A DNA stretch of 64,000 bases from Rhodoplanes sp. (GCF_013377085.1 NZ_JACAAX010000002.1:215247-279246), one strand, 5' to 3'. Shown: positions 8,396-17,553, counted from the stretch's first letter. A program made the numbers and translations. Notes: generated by a model not told the origin, from the sequence alone.

Positions 8396-10564
8396 ATGAT
8401 GTTCTCAGGCAAGTTTACTTATCGCATTGAAACGGAGCCGTCCGTCCTGGAGCTCCACCTCTCGGCCATCCGAGCCATTGGTGATGCAGAGAAGGATGCG
8501 CTCGGCTTCATCCCGGAAGGGGGCCTGCGCGAGGCCATCTACCGAAGGCGCCTGTTTGCCATGGTCGCTCGGGACGGGGAGACTTTAGAAATTGCCGGCT
8601 ATATCTTGTTCGGCGGAGTGTTTCCTAGCGCTCGTGTTTTGCAGATTGCCGTCTCGCCAAGTCATCGTCGAAGCGGGGTCGCGTCGGCACTAATCAGCTC
8701 TCTCGTGACCTACCTGGAGAAACGAGGATACATCGATTTGACAGCGGCCATTGCGTCCAACTTGCCGGACGCGCAAGCATTCTACGAGCGAAATGGCTTT
8801 ATCGAGCGACGCACACGCGCCGGTGGACAGGCTCGTCAGAGAACCATCATTGTCCGTGCACGTAATCTCGATACAAAAAGCCTGCTTTCGCTGATGAGCC
8901 CCTCGAACGTCATGTCTTCTTCTGTCGCGGATCTGGGACTACGTCATCCCAGCGCCTTTGAGGCTCCGCTGTATGTGTTCGATCTGAACGTTCTGTTCGA
9001 TCTCATCCGCGATCGTGCGCGTTCAGACCTTGCAAATCACCTTTTTAGTGCTGCGCTTTCACACATGGTTCGTCTAGCGGTAGCGCCTGAGTTCATTGTC
9101 GAGTTGGAGCGGTCATCACGCGGCGAAGCCGCCGACCCCACATTGAGTTTGGCGCGGCAACTTCCACGGCTGCCGAGCTTCCCGAAAATCGAAGTCGACA
9201 CCCTCGCCGCGGATATTCATCGGGTCGTGTTCGAGGACAAGAAGCGGTCGCAGGCAGGCCGCCCCCAAGCGTTGAGTGACGCGCGTCATCTGGCCGAGGC
9301 GGCTCTGTCTCGCGCTGTCGGCTACATCACAAGCGACGAAGCGTTGTTGAACTCGCGCGATGAGATTCTCGAGATGATCGGCGTGGATGTCGCAGGGCTC
9401 GATGAATTTGTCCACCTGCTCCCGACGCCGGAGTCGAACGTCTGGCGCAACCAGCTTCAGGGGACAGAATGTGAGACTAAATCGGCTTCGATCCCGGACG
9501 CCAAGCGTTACCTGGTCTCTCAGCAAGTCAGCGAAGAGGTCATCCGGGAGTTCTGCCCAAGCACCTCATCTCTCTCACGTCCTCGAACAATGGGTGTGTT
9601 TGAGAATGGCGAGATCGTCGGCCTGAGCATTTACCAAATGCCGCCAAGTGTGAATGCGACTGGCAAGCTCCTGGTTCATGTGCGGCCTGATCACGTCGTG
9701 CACGGCACATTCGTCGAACACCTGCTCGATGATGCGCTCTATGAGGCCTGCACTTCGGGCCCGATAACGATCGAGTTGAAATGTGGACCTGGTCAGTCGG
9801 CCACGAAGCGCACAGCCCAGCTCCGAGGATTTTTACCCACAAACCTGCCAGAGAGATTCATTAAGATTGCCATGGGCAGGCCATTAACACCCGCCACTTG
9901 GGATAATATCATTCGACAGACGCGACGTCGGACAGGACTGGAGCTTCCTGATTATCCTCGTGACACTTCCACCCTCGAATTCGGCGTGCTGGTTCGACGT
10001 CCCGACGGGACCACGACGAAAGTCTCTCTGTCTTCCCTGGAAGACGCACTCTCGCCAACGTTGATCATCTGGCCGAGCCGCGACGGAGTTATCGCGCCAA
10101 TCACAAAGACGTATGCAGACGACCTCCTCGGAACGGCCGAGCAGTTCCCTCTATTCGGTCGACCACGCGCGGCATTCGTTGGTTCTCGGACCTACTTTAA
10201 CAGTCCCCGCACAATGGCGTTGATGCGGCCGGGTGCGCCGATCCTCTTCTACGAATCGTGGAGGTCAGGAGGACGGGCCGCCATTGTTGCGGCCGGCCGC
10301 ATCGTTGACGCAGTTGTCATACTGAAGTCTCAGGTACCTGACGATTTGCGCCAAAGGGCAGTTGTCGAGGACCTCGAGCCGCTGACTGCCTCGTCCGACG
10401 TTCTAGCAACAACATTCGACAATTTAATTCGGTTTCCGACTCCCGTTCGCCTCGATACACTGCGAGCACTCGGCGCCGAGGGGACGTCGAACCTGCAAAG
10501 AACAACTGCACTGCCGAATGCTCTTTTGGCAGCTATTCTTGATCTTGGGTGGTCCGGTGCCTGA
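8396..10564 (+). CDS. Multidomain GNAT-PIN-GNAT-like-PUA-like protein
   Basis: A 722-residue protein that I read as four modules. Residues about 6-140 are a GNAT acetyltransferase, with acetyl-CoA loop SPSHRRSGVASAL and AFYERNGF. Residues about 190-335 are a PIN nuclease-like domain, with acidic positions D196 (VFDLNVLFDL), E236 (FIVELE), D295 (SDARHLAEA) and D314 (TSDEALL). Residues about 373-480 resemble a second, degenerate GNAT fold. Residues about 590-680 look like an EVE/ASCH-type PUA fold (YFNSPRTMALMRPGAPILFY, GGRAAIVAAGRI). ATG 8396 or 8399 fits the domain start; ATG 8315 would add 27 atypical residues. The DNA is visibly less GC-rich than its neighbours, suggesting transfer. The next gene overlaps it by 8 bp. 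Cellular role is unknown; a toxin-antitoxin or defence role is inference. Confidence 0.75.
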   Translation: MMFSGKFTYRIETEPSVLELHLSAIRAIGDAEKDALGFIPEGGLREAIYRRRLFAMVARDGETLEIAGYILFGGVFPSARVLQIAVSPSHRRSGVASALISSLVTYLEKRGYIDLTAAIASNLPDAQAFYERNGFIERRTRAGGQARQRTIIVRARNLDTKSLLSLMSPSNVMSSSVADLGLRHPSAFEAPLYVFDLNVLFDLIRDRARSDLANHLFSAALSHMVRLAVAPEFIVELERSSRGEAADPTLSLARQLPRLPSFPKIEVDTLAADIHRVVFEDKKRSQAGRPQALSDARHLAEAALSRAVGYITSDEALLNSRDEILEMIGVDVAGLDEFVHLLPTPESNVWRNQLQGTECETKSASIPDAKRYLVSQQVSEEVIREFCPSTSSLSRPRTMGVFENGEIVGLSIYQMPPSVNATGKLLVHVRPDHVVHGTFVEHLLDDALYEACTSGPITIELKCGPGQSATKRTAQLRGFLPTNLPERFIKIAMGRPLTPATWDNIIRQTRRRTGLELPDYPRDTSTLEFGVLVRRPDGTTTKVSLSSLEDALSPTLIIWPSRDGVIAPITKTYADDLLGTAEQFPLFGRPRAAFVGSRTYFNSPRTMALMRPGAPILFYESWRSGGRAAIVAAGRIVDAVVILKSQVPDDLRQRAVVEDLEPLTASSDVLATTFDNLIRFPTPVRLDTLRALGAEGTSNLQRTTALPNALLAAILDLGWSGA

Positions 10565-10988
10565 CGAATGCGACGCAATCATCTCGATTCGTCCGAATTT
10601 TGCGGATGCGATCTTGAATGGTACTAAAACGATCGAGCTGCGTCGGCGTATTCCTCAGATAGCGAACGGTTCGCGCCTTTGGATTTATGCTACCCGCCCC
10701 ACCGCAGCAGTCGTCGGTGTTGTAACCATCACGGATGTGGATCGAGCGCATCCAAGTGAGATATGGCAAAGACACAAGTATGAAGTTGGTTTGGATCACG
10801 CCTCATTCAAAGAGTACTTCCACGGTGCTCAGGAAGCGGTAGCCATATCATTGGAGGCGGCTGAGCGTGTTGAACCAATTTCCATGAGCAAACTGCGAAA
10901 GATCCGAGACCGTTTCCATCCACCTCAGGTGCTCGTTCGGCTGACGGATTCCGAAGCAAGGGCATTGCAAAAATTGGCCAAGAGATGA
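10557..10988 (+). CDS. ASCH-domain protein
   Basis: A 143-residue protein with an ASCH (PUA-like) fold: AIISIRPNFADAILNGTKTIELRRR at the start matches the family pattern of an I-x-P-xF-a-x-x-I-x-x-G-x-K-x-x-E-x-R motif. It is followed by GSRLWIYATRPTAAVVGVVTI. ASCH domains bind RNA or modified nucleotides, and some are nucleases or amidohydrolases. The GTG start at 10557 overlaps the stop of the GNAT-PIN gene by 8 bp and follows GGGTGG, so the two are translationally coupled. Codon use is like the preceding gene and unlike the flanks. The partnership with a PIN-containing protein suggests antitoxin or RNA-sensing work, but this is not shown. Confidence 0.8.
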   Translation: MPDECDAIISIRPNFADAILNGTKTIELRRRIPQIANGSRLWIYATRPTAAVVGVVTITDVDRAHPSEIWQRHKYEVGLDHASFKEYFHGAQEAVAISLEAAERVEPISMSKLRKIRDRFHPPQVLVRLTDSEARALQKLAKR

Positions 10989-11190
10989 GTCCGAGAATTC
11001 CGATTAAGGAACGAGCCCGCGGAGGCCCCAAGGTTTTTGCGCTCTACGGAAAGTGCAACAAGGACGAGTTCACGCTGTTCGTCACGTTCGGAATTCTCGG
11101 GGCAGGCCGAAAACTTCGCCGGCAGCAAAGCTACTCTCCACCTCGTTTATTGGGAGCAATCCACGCTGGCTGGGTCACACTTGGAAAGCG

Positions 11191-11228
11191 CCGTAACCCA
11201 TCATTTGCATCCGACGGATGGGTTACGG
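11191..11228. terminator. Inverted repeat downstream of the island and the ABC-F gene
   Basis: Perfect 12-bp arms CCGTAACCCATC (11191-11202) and GATGGGTTACGG (11217-11228) with a 14-nt loop, followed by CCTAACCCACCCTAC. It lies between the ASCH gene (plus strand) and the convergent ABC-F gene (minus strand). The motif resembles a dispersed repeat of Bradyrhizobium relatives. It could terminate both genes. The rest of 10989-11274 shows no gene. Confidence 0.55.
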
Positions 11229-11274
11229 CACTTCGCGCCTAACCCACCCTACAGCCGCCCTGCCCCCCTCCTGA

Positions 11275-12897
11275 TCAGCTCCGCAATCCCGGCGCCTCGT
11301 GGCCGGTGCGGGCGACGTATTCGGTGTAGCCGCCGCCGTACTGGTGGATGCCGTCCGGGGTGAGCTCCAGCACGCGGTTCGACAGCGCGGCTAGAAAATG
11401 CCGGTCGTGCGAGACGAACAGCATGGTGCCCTCGTATTGCGAGAGTGCACCGATCAGCATTTCCTTGGTCGCCATGTCGAGATGATTGGTCGGCTCGTCC
11501 AGCACCAGAAAATTCGGCGGGTCGTAGAGCATCAGCGCCATCACCAGGCGCGCCTTCTCGCCGCCGGACAGCACGCGGCAGCGCTTTTCCACGTCGTCGC
11601 CGGAAAAGCCGAAGCAGCCGGCGAGCGCGCGCAGCGAGCCCTGGCCGGCCTGCGGGAACGCGTCCTCGAGCTGCTCGAACACGGTGCGCTCGCCGTCGAG
11701 AAGGTCCATGGCGTGCTGGGCGAAATAGCCCATCTTGACGCTGCCGCCGACCGCCACGCTGCCGTCGTCGGGCTCGGCCGCGCCGGCGACCAGCTTCAGC
11801 AATGTCGACTTGCCGGCGCCGTTGACGCCCATGACGCACCAGCGCTCGCGCCGCCGCACACTGAAGTCGAGCCCTTCGTAGATGCGCTTGCTGCCGTAGC
11901 GCTTGTGGACGTCTTTGAGACTCACCACGTCCTCGCCGGAGCGCGGCGCCGGCGGAAAGTCGAACACCACGGTCTGGCGGCGGCGCGGCGGCTCCACCTT
12001 CTCGATCTTGTCGAGCTTCTTCACCCGGCTCTGAACCTGGGCCGCGTGCGAGGCGCGCGCCTTGAAACGCTCGATGAAGGCGATCTCCTTGGCCAGCATC
12101 GCCTGCTGGCGCTCGAACTGGGCCTGCTGCTGCTTCTCGGCGAGCGCGCGCTGGCCTTCGTAGAACTCGTAATCGCCCGAATAGGTGGTCAGCGTGCCGC
12201 CGTCGATCTCGACCACCTTGCCGACGATGCGGTTCATGAACTCGCGGTCGTGCGAGGTCATCATCAGGCCGCCCTCGTAGCCCTTGAGGAACGCCTCCAG
12301 CCAGATCAGGCTCTCGAGATCGAGATGGTTGCTCGGCTCGTCGAGCAGCATGGCGTCGGGGCGCATGAGGAGAATACGGGCGAGCGCGACCCGCATCTTC
12401 CAGCCGCCCGACAGCTTGCCGACGTCGCCGTCCATCATCTCCTGGCTGAAGCCGAGGCCGGCCAGAACCTCGCGGGCCCGCCCCTCGAGGGCGTAGCCGT
12501 CCAGCTCCTCGAAGCGGTGCTGCACCTCGCCGTAGCGCTCGATGATCTCGTCCATCTCGTCGGCCCGGTCCGGGTCCGCCATGGCGTGCTCGAGCTCCGC
12601 GAGCTCGGCCGCGACGGCGGCCACCGGGCCGGCCCCGTCCATCACCTCGGCGACGGCGCTGCGGCCCGCCATCTCGCCGACGTCCTGGCTGAAATAGCCG
12701 ATGGTGACGCCGCGATCGACCGAGACCTGGCCCTCGTCGGGCTGCTCCTCGCCCGTGATCATGCGGAACAGCGTCGTCTTGCCGGACCCGTTGGGGCCGA
12801 CCAGGCCGACCTTCTCGCCGCGCTGGAGCGCCGCGGAGGCCTCGATGAACAGGAGCTGGTGGCCGTTCTGCTTGGAGATGGTGTCGAGACGAATCAT
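11275..12897 (-). CDS. ABC-F family ATPase
   Basis: A 540-residue soluble protein with two tandem ABC nucleotide-binding domains and no membrane segments, the ABC-F layout. Domain 1 has Walker A GPNGSGKT at 34-41, signature LSGGWKMR and Walker B LLLDEPSNHLD. Domain 2 has GVNGAGKS near 357-364, LSGGEKAR and LVLDEPTNHLD. The linker between them is charged and helical (AEKQQQAQFERQQAMLAKE), the P-site tRNA interaction motif region. ABC-F proteins act on ribosomes. The size and termini resemble the YbiT or YheS groups, but I cannot assign a subgroup. The gene looks monocistronic and is convergent with the ASCH gene. Confidence 0.93.
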   Translation of the reverse strand: MIRLDTISKQNGHQLLFIEASAALQRGEKVGLVGPNGSGKTTLFRMITGEEQPDEGQVSVDRGVTIGYFSQDVGEMAGRSAVAEVMDGAGPVAAVAAELAELEHAMADPDRADEMDEIIERYGEVQHRFEELDGYALEGRAREVLAGLGFSQEMMDGDVGKLSGGWKMRVALARILLMRPDAMLLDEPSNHLDLESLIWLEAFLKGYEGGLMMTSHDREFMNRIVGKVVEIDGGTLTTYSGDYEFYEGQRALAEKQQQAQFERQQAMLAKEIAFIERFKARASHAAQVQSRVKKLDKIEKVEPPRRRQTVVFDFPPAPRSGEDVVSLKDVHKRYGSKRIYEGLDFSVRRRERWCVMGVNGAGKSTLLKLVAGAAEPDDGSVAVGGSVKMGYFAQHAMDLLDGERTVFEQLEDAFPQAGQGSLRALAGCFGFSGDDVEKRCRVLSGGEKARLVMALMLYDPPNFLVLDEPTNHLDMATKEMLIGALSQYEGTMLFVSHDRHFLAALSNRVLELTPDGIHQYGGGYTEYVARTGHEAPGLRS

Positions 12898-13053
12898 GGG
12901 AGCGCGGGAACCTTGAGCACGAGTAGGATCTGGAGCACGAGAGAAGCCGGAAGACGGGTTTGCGGCGCCCTTATGCCATGCCGCGCCGGCGCGGGCGCGT
13001 TTTCCGGCGGCCTGCTTGCCGGCGGCCCGGTTGCAGGTTTTGCCGGCCGTTGA

Positions 13054-13072
13054 TATCTATCATTGGTAGATA
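13054..13072. promoter_or_regulatory. Candidate VapBC operator
   Basis: A 19-bp palindrome TATCTATCATTGGTAGATA: 9-bp arms around a central T with one mismatched pair. It lies 15 bp upstream of the antitoxin ATG in AT-rich sequence that stands out from its surroundings. VapB AbrB-type antitoxins autorepress through such palindromes, so this is a likely operator. Binding itself is inferred. Confidence 0.6.
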
Positions 13073-13087
13073 CCAAGGGAGGCGCCG

Positions 13088-13366
13088 ATGGCCGAGGCGC
13101 GCGCGAAGCTGTTCATGCACGGGCGCAGCCAGGCGGTGCGGCTGCCCAAGGAATTCCGCATGCCCGGCAAGGAGGTGCGGGTCCGCAAGGTCGGCCGCAC
13201 CGTGGTGCTGGAGCCGCTGGAGGGGGAGTTCGACGTCGAGGCGTGGTGGGCAAAGCTCGACGAGTATCGAGATATCCCGTTCATGCCGGAAGGACGCGAG
13301 CAGCCGCCGATGCCGGTCGACAACCGCAAATACTTCGACGACGACGATGACTCTGCGGACAAGTAG
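13088..13366 (+). CDS. vapB: VapB-family antitoxin (AbrB/MazE fold)
   Basis: A 92-residue antitoxin. The N-terminal swapped-hairpin DNA-binding domain is clear: AKLFMHGRSQAVRLPKEFRM, then a strand pair VRVRKVGRTVVLEPL. The C-terminal part is short and acidic (DDDDDSAD) and would neutralise the toxin. A strong ribosome site AGGGAGG lies 5 bp before the ATG. The partner gene vapC starts 27 bp downstream. The candidate operator is at 13054-13072. Confidence 0.9.
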   Translation: MAEARAKLFMHGRSQAVRLPKEFRMPGKEVRVRKVGRTVVLEPLEGEFDVEAWWAKLDEYRDIPFMPEGREQPPMPVDNRKYFDDDDDSADK

Positions 13367-13393
13367 CCGCCGAGCGATCATACGGCGGGTCGC

Positions 13394-13807
13394 ATGATTT
13401 GCCTCGACACCAACACGATCATCGTCGCCCTGAACGATCCGACGTCTCGGGCGCGGCTGCGCATCAATGCCGCCATCGCGTCCGCGTCGCCGGTGTTGAT
13501 TTCGGTCATCGTCCTGTTCGAATTGCGCTTCGGCATCGCTAAGAGCACGCGCCGCGACTACAATTCCCGACGGCTCGACGACTTCCTCGACGGCCCCTTC
13601 GACGTGCTGCCGTTCGACGCCGAGGACGCGGCCGAGGCGGGCGACATCCGCGCGACCTTGGAAAAGGCCGGCATGCCGATCGGCCCCTATGATCTCCTGA
13701 TCGCCGCCCAGGCGCGCCGCCGCGACGCCCTCCTGGTCACGGCCAATTCGCGCGAGTTCGCCCGGGTGCCCGGCCTGCGCAGCGAGGACTGGTCGCTGCC
13801 GGCGTGA
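13394..13807 (+). CDS. vapC: VapC-family PIN ribonuclease toxin
   Basis: A 137-residue PIN-domain toxin. The acidic active site is visible at D5 (LDTNTII), E43 (LFELRFG) and D100 (GPYDLLIAAQA). The C-terminal LLVTANSREFARVPGLRSEDW is typical of VapC in the FitB-like branch. Family members cut tRNA or rRNA. The arrangement (antitoxin first, same strand, short gap) is standard. Its 3' end faces the convergent yggS gene with a 12-bp gap. Confidence 0.9.
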   Translation: MICLDTNTIIVALNDPTSRARLRINAAIASASPVLISVIVLFELRFGIAKSTRRDYNSRRLDDFLDGPFDVLPFDAEDAAEAGDIRATLEKAGMPIGPYDLLIAAQARRRDALLVTANSREFARVPGLRSEDWSLPA

Positions 13808-13819
13808 ATCCGGCCGGCC

Positions 13820-14578
13820 TCAACCCGCCTCGTCCTCCGCCGCCACGGGCGGCCGCTCCCCGAAAATCGCGGTGCCGATGCGCACATGGGTGGCGCCGAA
13901 GCGGATCGCCACGGCGAAGTCGTCGCTCATGCCCATCGACAGGAGATCGAGGCCGTTGCGCCGGGCGATCTTGGCCGCCAGGGCGAAATGCGGCGCCGGC
14001 GCCTCGTCGGCCGGCGGGATGCACATCAGGCCGCCGATGGTCAGATCCCAGCGGTCGCGGCAGGCGGCCAGGAAGGCGTCGGCCTCCTCGGGCAGCACGC
14101 CGGCCTTTTGGGGCTCGGCGCCGGTGTTGACCTCAACGAGCAGCAGCGGTTGCCGGCCGGCGCGCTGCACCTCCTTGGCGAGCGCCGTCGCAAGGCTCGG
14201 CCGGTCGACCGAGTGGATGGCGTCGAACAGCGCCACCGCCTCGCGCGCCTTGTTGGACTGCAGCGGCCCGATCATGTGCAGGGCGACGCCGGGGTGCTTT
14301 TCGCGCAGGGCCGTCCACTTGGCCTTGGCCTCCTGCACCCGGTTCTCGCCGAAGGCGCGCTGGCCGGCCGCGATCGCGGCCTCGATGCCGGCCGCCGGCA
14401 CGGTCTTGCTGACCGCCACCAGCGTCACGGCGCCGGGGTCGCGGGCGGCCTCGCGGCAGGCCGCGTCGATCTCGCGGCGCACCGCGGCCAGCCGCGCCGC
14501 CGCCGACGCGCCGGGCGCGCCGGGCGCGCCGGCGCGTTCTGCTGCAGGCACAACGGGATGCGGGTCGAAATTCGTCAT
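13820..14578 (-). CDS. YggS-family PLP homeostasis protein
   Basis: A 252-residue single-domain PLP-binding TIM barrel (alanine-racemase N-terminal fold) that helps control free pyridoxal phosphate. The PLP lysine is K58 in LVAVSKTV. Further family marks are FGENRVQEA, HMIGPLQSNK, LLVEVNTGAEPQKAG, GLMCIPP and LSMGMSDDFAVAIRFGATHVRIGTAIFG, here split by function rather than quoted in one run. An Ala/Gly/Pro-rich N-terminal stretch of about 25 residues precedes the domain. In related genomes this gene neighbours the diguanylate cyclase and leuS, as it does here, with the CRISPR locus lying in between. Confidence 0.93.
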   Translation of the reverse strand: MTNFDPHPVVPAAERAGAPGAPGASAAARLAAVRREIDAACREAARDPGAVTLVAVSKTVPAAGIEAAIAAGQRAFGENRVQEAKAKWTALREKHPGVALHMIGPLQSNKAREAVALFDAIHSVDRPSLATALAKEVQRAGRQPLLLVEVNTGAEPQKAGVLPEEADAFLAACRDRWDLTIGGLMCIPPADEAPAPHFALAAKIARRNGLDLLSMGMSDDFAVAIRFGATHVRIGTAIFGERPPVAAEDEAG

Positions 14579-14665
14579 GTCGGAATCGCTCGATTTTTAT
14601 CGATTGCCTGAAGGCCGTTTTCACCCCGCCCGGCTACCATCGTTCTGGGGAATGGGACACGTCGC

Positions 14666-16330
14666 ATGCCGGACAAACCGCAGCGGAGTCTTAGCACGCG
14701 TCGGCGCATCAAGCCGAGGCTGAGCATCCGTGCGCGCCTGATGCTGCTGGCGCTGCTCGCCGTGGTGCCGCTGGTCGTCGACCGCGTCCACCTGACCGAG
14801 ACCAGCCGCGTCGAGCGGGTGCAGATCGCCTATACCGAGGTGGTGACGCTCGCCCGCCGGGCCCGCGACGCCCAGGTCGAGACGATCGATGCGACGCGGG
14901 CGCTGCTGCAGGTGGTGGCGCGCGCCTATATCGCGTCCAGTGCCACCACCGGCGACTGCGCCACCTTCCTGTGGGGCTTCGTCTCCGACGCGCCGTGGAT
15001 CACCAGCCTGTCGGTGGTCGGCGCCGACGGGCGGATCGCCTGCTCGACCCGCCGCCAGGCGATCGGGCTCGATCTGTCCGATCGCGACTACATCAAGGAG
15101 GTGCAGCGCACCCACCATTACGTGCTCAGCGATTATCTGCTCGAGCGCTCCTACGAGAAGTCGACCGTGCTGATGGCGTTTCCGATTCAGCGCCCGGACT
15201 CGACCGAGACGGCCGTGCTGCTGGCGCCCGTCGACCTCCACTGGCTCGCCCGCATCGGCGAAGGCGTCGAAAGCCGCTCCGGCACCGCCGCCTATCTGAT
15301 CGACGGCAAAGGCACGGTGCTGGCCGGGCTGCAGAGTCGCCAGCGGCTGGTCGGCAAGCGCTACGGGGACCACCCGCTGGTGCGGGCCGTGCAGGCGCAG
15401 CCGAACGGCACCGCGACGATCGAAGGCTTCGACGGGGTGCGCCGCATCTTCGGCTTCACCCAGCTCCCCGGCACCGACGCCCGCATCGTGGTCGGCTTCG
15501 AGGAGCGCGACGTGCTGAGCAAGATCGACCGCGAGTCCGGCATCGCCTATCTGCACGTCGCCTTCTTCGGCCTGTTGACCATGATGGCGGCCTGGCTGGT
15601 CGGCGAGCACCTGATCGTCGAGCCGATCCGGGCGCTGGCCCGCACGGCGACCCGCATCGGCCAGGGCGATCTCGAGGTGCGGGCCGAGCCGGAGAGCTGG
15701 GCGCCGGAGTTCGTGCCGCTCGCCACCGCGCTGGCCGACATGGCCGGCCGGCTCGCCGCCCGCGAGCACGAGCTGCGCTCCGCCAACGAGCATCTCGAGG
15801 AGCTCGCCTCGATCGACGCGCTGTCCGGGCTCGCCAACCGGCGCAGCTTCGATGCGCGGCTCGCCTCCGAATGGCAGCAGGCGGCGGCGAGCGGCCACAC
15901 GATCGGGCTGCTGATGATCGACGTCGATCATTTCAAGCTGTTCAACGACGGCTATGGGCACGTCCAGGGCGACACCTGCCTGCGCCAGATCGGCCGCGTG
16001 CTGACCGGCGTGATCGACGGCCCGTCCGACTTCGCGGCCCGCTACGGCGGCGAGGAGTTCGTGCTGCTGCTGCCCGGCGCCGACGTCGCCCGCGCGGTCG
16101 AGCTGGCCGAGCGGCTGCGCCTCGCCGTGATGGCGCTGCGCATCCGCAACGAGGCCGCGCCGTCCGGCTTCATCACCGTGAGCGTCGGCGTCACGGCCCA
16201 TGTGCCGGCGAAGGGCGCACGGCCGCGCGCGCTGGTCGAGGCGGCCGACGGCGCCCTCTACGCCGCCAAGCGTCGCGGCCGCAACACCACCGTGATCGAC
16301 CGCGACGTCCCCCTGGCCGAGGCCGGGTGA
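14666..16330 (+). CDS. Membrane diguanylate cyclase (Cache-HAMP-GGDEF)
   Basis: A 554-residue c-di-GMP synthase. An N-terminal membrane helix (residues about 24-40, ARLMLLALLAVVPLVV) precedes a periplasmic double-Cache-like sensor with WITSLSVVGADGRIACS and DRDYIKEV. A second helix near 300-318, a HAMP segment and a GGDEF domain follow. The active-site loop is GGEEF at 461-465, and the metal-binding Asp is in LLMIDVDHFKLFND. No clear RxxD inhibitory site was found directly upstream of GGEEF (VIDGPSDFAAR). Its stop abuts the convergent membrane-protein stop with no gap. A degenerate copy of its 3' end occurs at 17857-18156. Confidence 0.93.
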   Translation: MPDKPQRSLSTRRRIKPRLSIRARLMLLALLAVVPLVVDRVHLTETSRVERVQIAYTEVVTLARRARDAQVETIDATRALLQVVARAYIASSATTGDCATFLWGFVSDAPWITSLSVVGADGRIACSTRRQAIGLDLSDRDYIKEVQRTHHYVLSDYLLERSYEKSTVLMAFPIQRPDSTETAVLLAPVDLHWLARIGEGVESRSGTAAYLIDGKGTVLAGLQSRQRLVGKRYGDHPLVRAVQAQPNGTATIEGFDGVRRIFGFTQLPGTDARIVVGFEERDVLSKIDRESGIAYLHVAFFGLLTMMAAWLVGEHLIVEPIRALARTATRIGQGDLEVRAEPESWAPEFVPLATALADMAGRLAAREHELRSANEHLEELASIDALSGLANRRSFDARLASEWQQAAASGHTIGLLMIDVDHFKLFNDGYGHVQGDTCLRQIGRVLTGVIDGPSDFAARYGGEEFVLLLPGADVARAVELAERLRLAVMALRIRNEAAPSGFITVSVGVTAHVPAKGARPRALVEAADGALYAAKRRGRNTTVIDRDVPLAEAG

Positions 16331-16858
16331 TCAGTCGCGGCGACGCGCCTCGAAATAGAGCCGTCTCAGCGTCTCTTCGCCGATCACGTCGGCGAGAGCC
16401 CGGAACGCGAAATACGGAAAGAACGTCAGGAACATGAGAGCCGTCGTGGCGATCACCAGATGGAGCGTGCCGCCGCCGATCTCGGCGACACCGTCCCACA
16501 GCGGTTTGCCATGCACCAGCGCAAGTGTCGCTTCCTCGATCACCGTCAGGACGCCGACGAGCACGAGAAATATGACGGTGCGATAGAGCGTCGGAACAAT
16601 GAGGGGACGCTTTCCGTAGCCGTCGCCGATGTGGAGGGCGCGTCCGACCAGCATGAACTTCGCCGTGACGAGCGCCTTCACGGCCGCGAAGGCCCACGGT
16701 GCGAACGCGATCCCTTCCGCCTGGAGGATCGCAGCCTTGTAATAGACGAGGGCCGCGAACCAGACATAGAGGTAGGCGGCCAGAATGCCGAACTCGCGGA
16801 GCTCACGGACGAGGCGTTCGAAAGGGGAGCGTTTCGCAACAGTCGATTCGTCGTGCAT
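16331..16858 (-). CDS. Uncharacterised four-helix membrane protein
   Basis: A 175-residue protein with four likely membrane segments: about 25-45 (ILAAYLYVWFAALVYYKA), 55-75 (FAAVKALVTAKFMLVG), 93-110 (TVIFLVLVGVLTVI) and 132-155 (LHLVIATTALMFLTFFPYFA). Ends are charged and cytosolic (IGEETLRRLYFEARRR). I do not recognise a named family. The stop codon touches the stop of the diguanylate cyclase. Together with the peroxiredoxin it is bracketed by the intact and decayed copies of the GGDEF 3' end. Confidence 0.7.
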   Translation of the reverse strand: MHDESTVAKRSPFERLVRELREFGILAAYLYVWFAALVYYKAAILQAEGIAFAPWAFAAVKALVTAKFMLVGRALHIGDGYGKRPLIVPTLYRTVIFLVLVGVLTVIEEATLALVHGKPLWDGVAEIGGGTLHLVIATTALMFLTFFPYFAFRALADVIGEETLRRLYFEARRRD

Positions 16859-16998
16859 CGGATCTCTCGAATGCCTGACGGAGCCGGATCACCATCACCG
16901 CCGCGATCGCTGTTCGCCGTGTATGGGAACCATTCTCTGTCTCTTCGCAGCTCGGGAGCGCTTCGCCCGTCCTGCGCCCTCGTCGTCGTGTGAAGGCC

Positions 16999-17553
16999 TC
17001 AACGCGTCGCGCCCGCGCGCCATGCCTTGACGGCTTCGAGCGATTTTTGAATGTGGGCCGCCGCTCCGGAGTCCTTGACCGACGACAAGATCGTCCCATC
17101 CGGCGCAATCACATACGACACACGATCGGCCAAAGGCAGATTGACGACCCCCAACCCGAAGGCCGCATCATAGTCCTTGATCACTTTCAGATCCGGATCA
17201 GCGCCCACGGGGAACTTGTCACGGCATTCGAGCGAGGAGAATTTTCGCTGTGTCTCGATGGTGTCGGCTGAAATCCCGATGACGCTGGCGCCGTTCGCGG
17301 CGAACTCGTCGATCGCTTCTGCAAAGAGATGCGCTTCCTCCGTACACACGCTGGTGAACGACTTGGGATAAAAATAGAGAACGACCGGTCCCTTCGCGAG
17401 GGCGTCGGCGAGCGGAAACTGAAAGGATCGACCGGCGAGAGCGGCTTCGATCGTGAACGTGGGCGCCCGTGCGCCGACCTGTAGTCGAGCCAGCGCCGGG
17501 GAGACCGCCAGCACCAGAGAAGCGGCGAGAACGAGCTTGGCTACGCGCAGCAT
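16999..17553 (-). CDS. Secreted thiol peroxidase (AhpC/TSA, Bcp-like)
   Basis: A 184-residue peroxiredoxin with a signal peptide (about residues 1-22, KLVLAASLVLAVSPALA), so it is predicted to be periplasmic. The catalytic motif is P63-x3-T67-x2-C70 (PKSFTSVC). A possible resolving cysteine is C110 in SSLEC. The later segment DRVSYVIAPDGTI matches the Bcp/PrxQ group. It would reduce hydroperoxides using an unknown periplasmic electron donor. The ATG at 17553 is chosen because it starts the signal peptide; sequence further upstream in the frame is not conserved-looking. Confidence 0.88.
   Translation of the reverse strand: MLRVAKLVLAASLVLAVSPALARLQVGARAPTFTIEAALAGRSFQFPLADALAKGPVVLYFYPKSFTSVCTEEAHLFAEAIDEFAANGASVIGISADTIETQRKFSSLECRDKFPVGADPDLKVIKDYDAAFGLGVVNLPLADRVSYVIAPDGTILSSVKDSGAAAHIQKSLEAVKAWRAGATR

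Noticed and set aside
10985..11242. Small 85-codon gene after the ASCH gene
   Set aside because: No family resemblance, and its second half runs through the palindromic repeat at 11191-11228.
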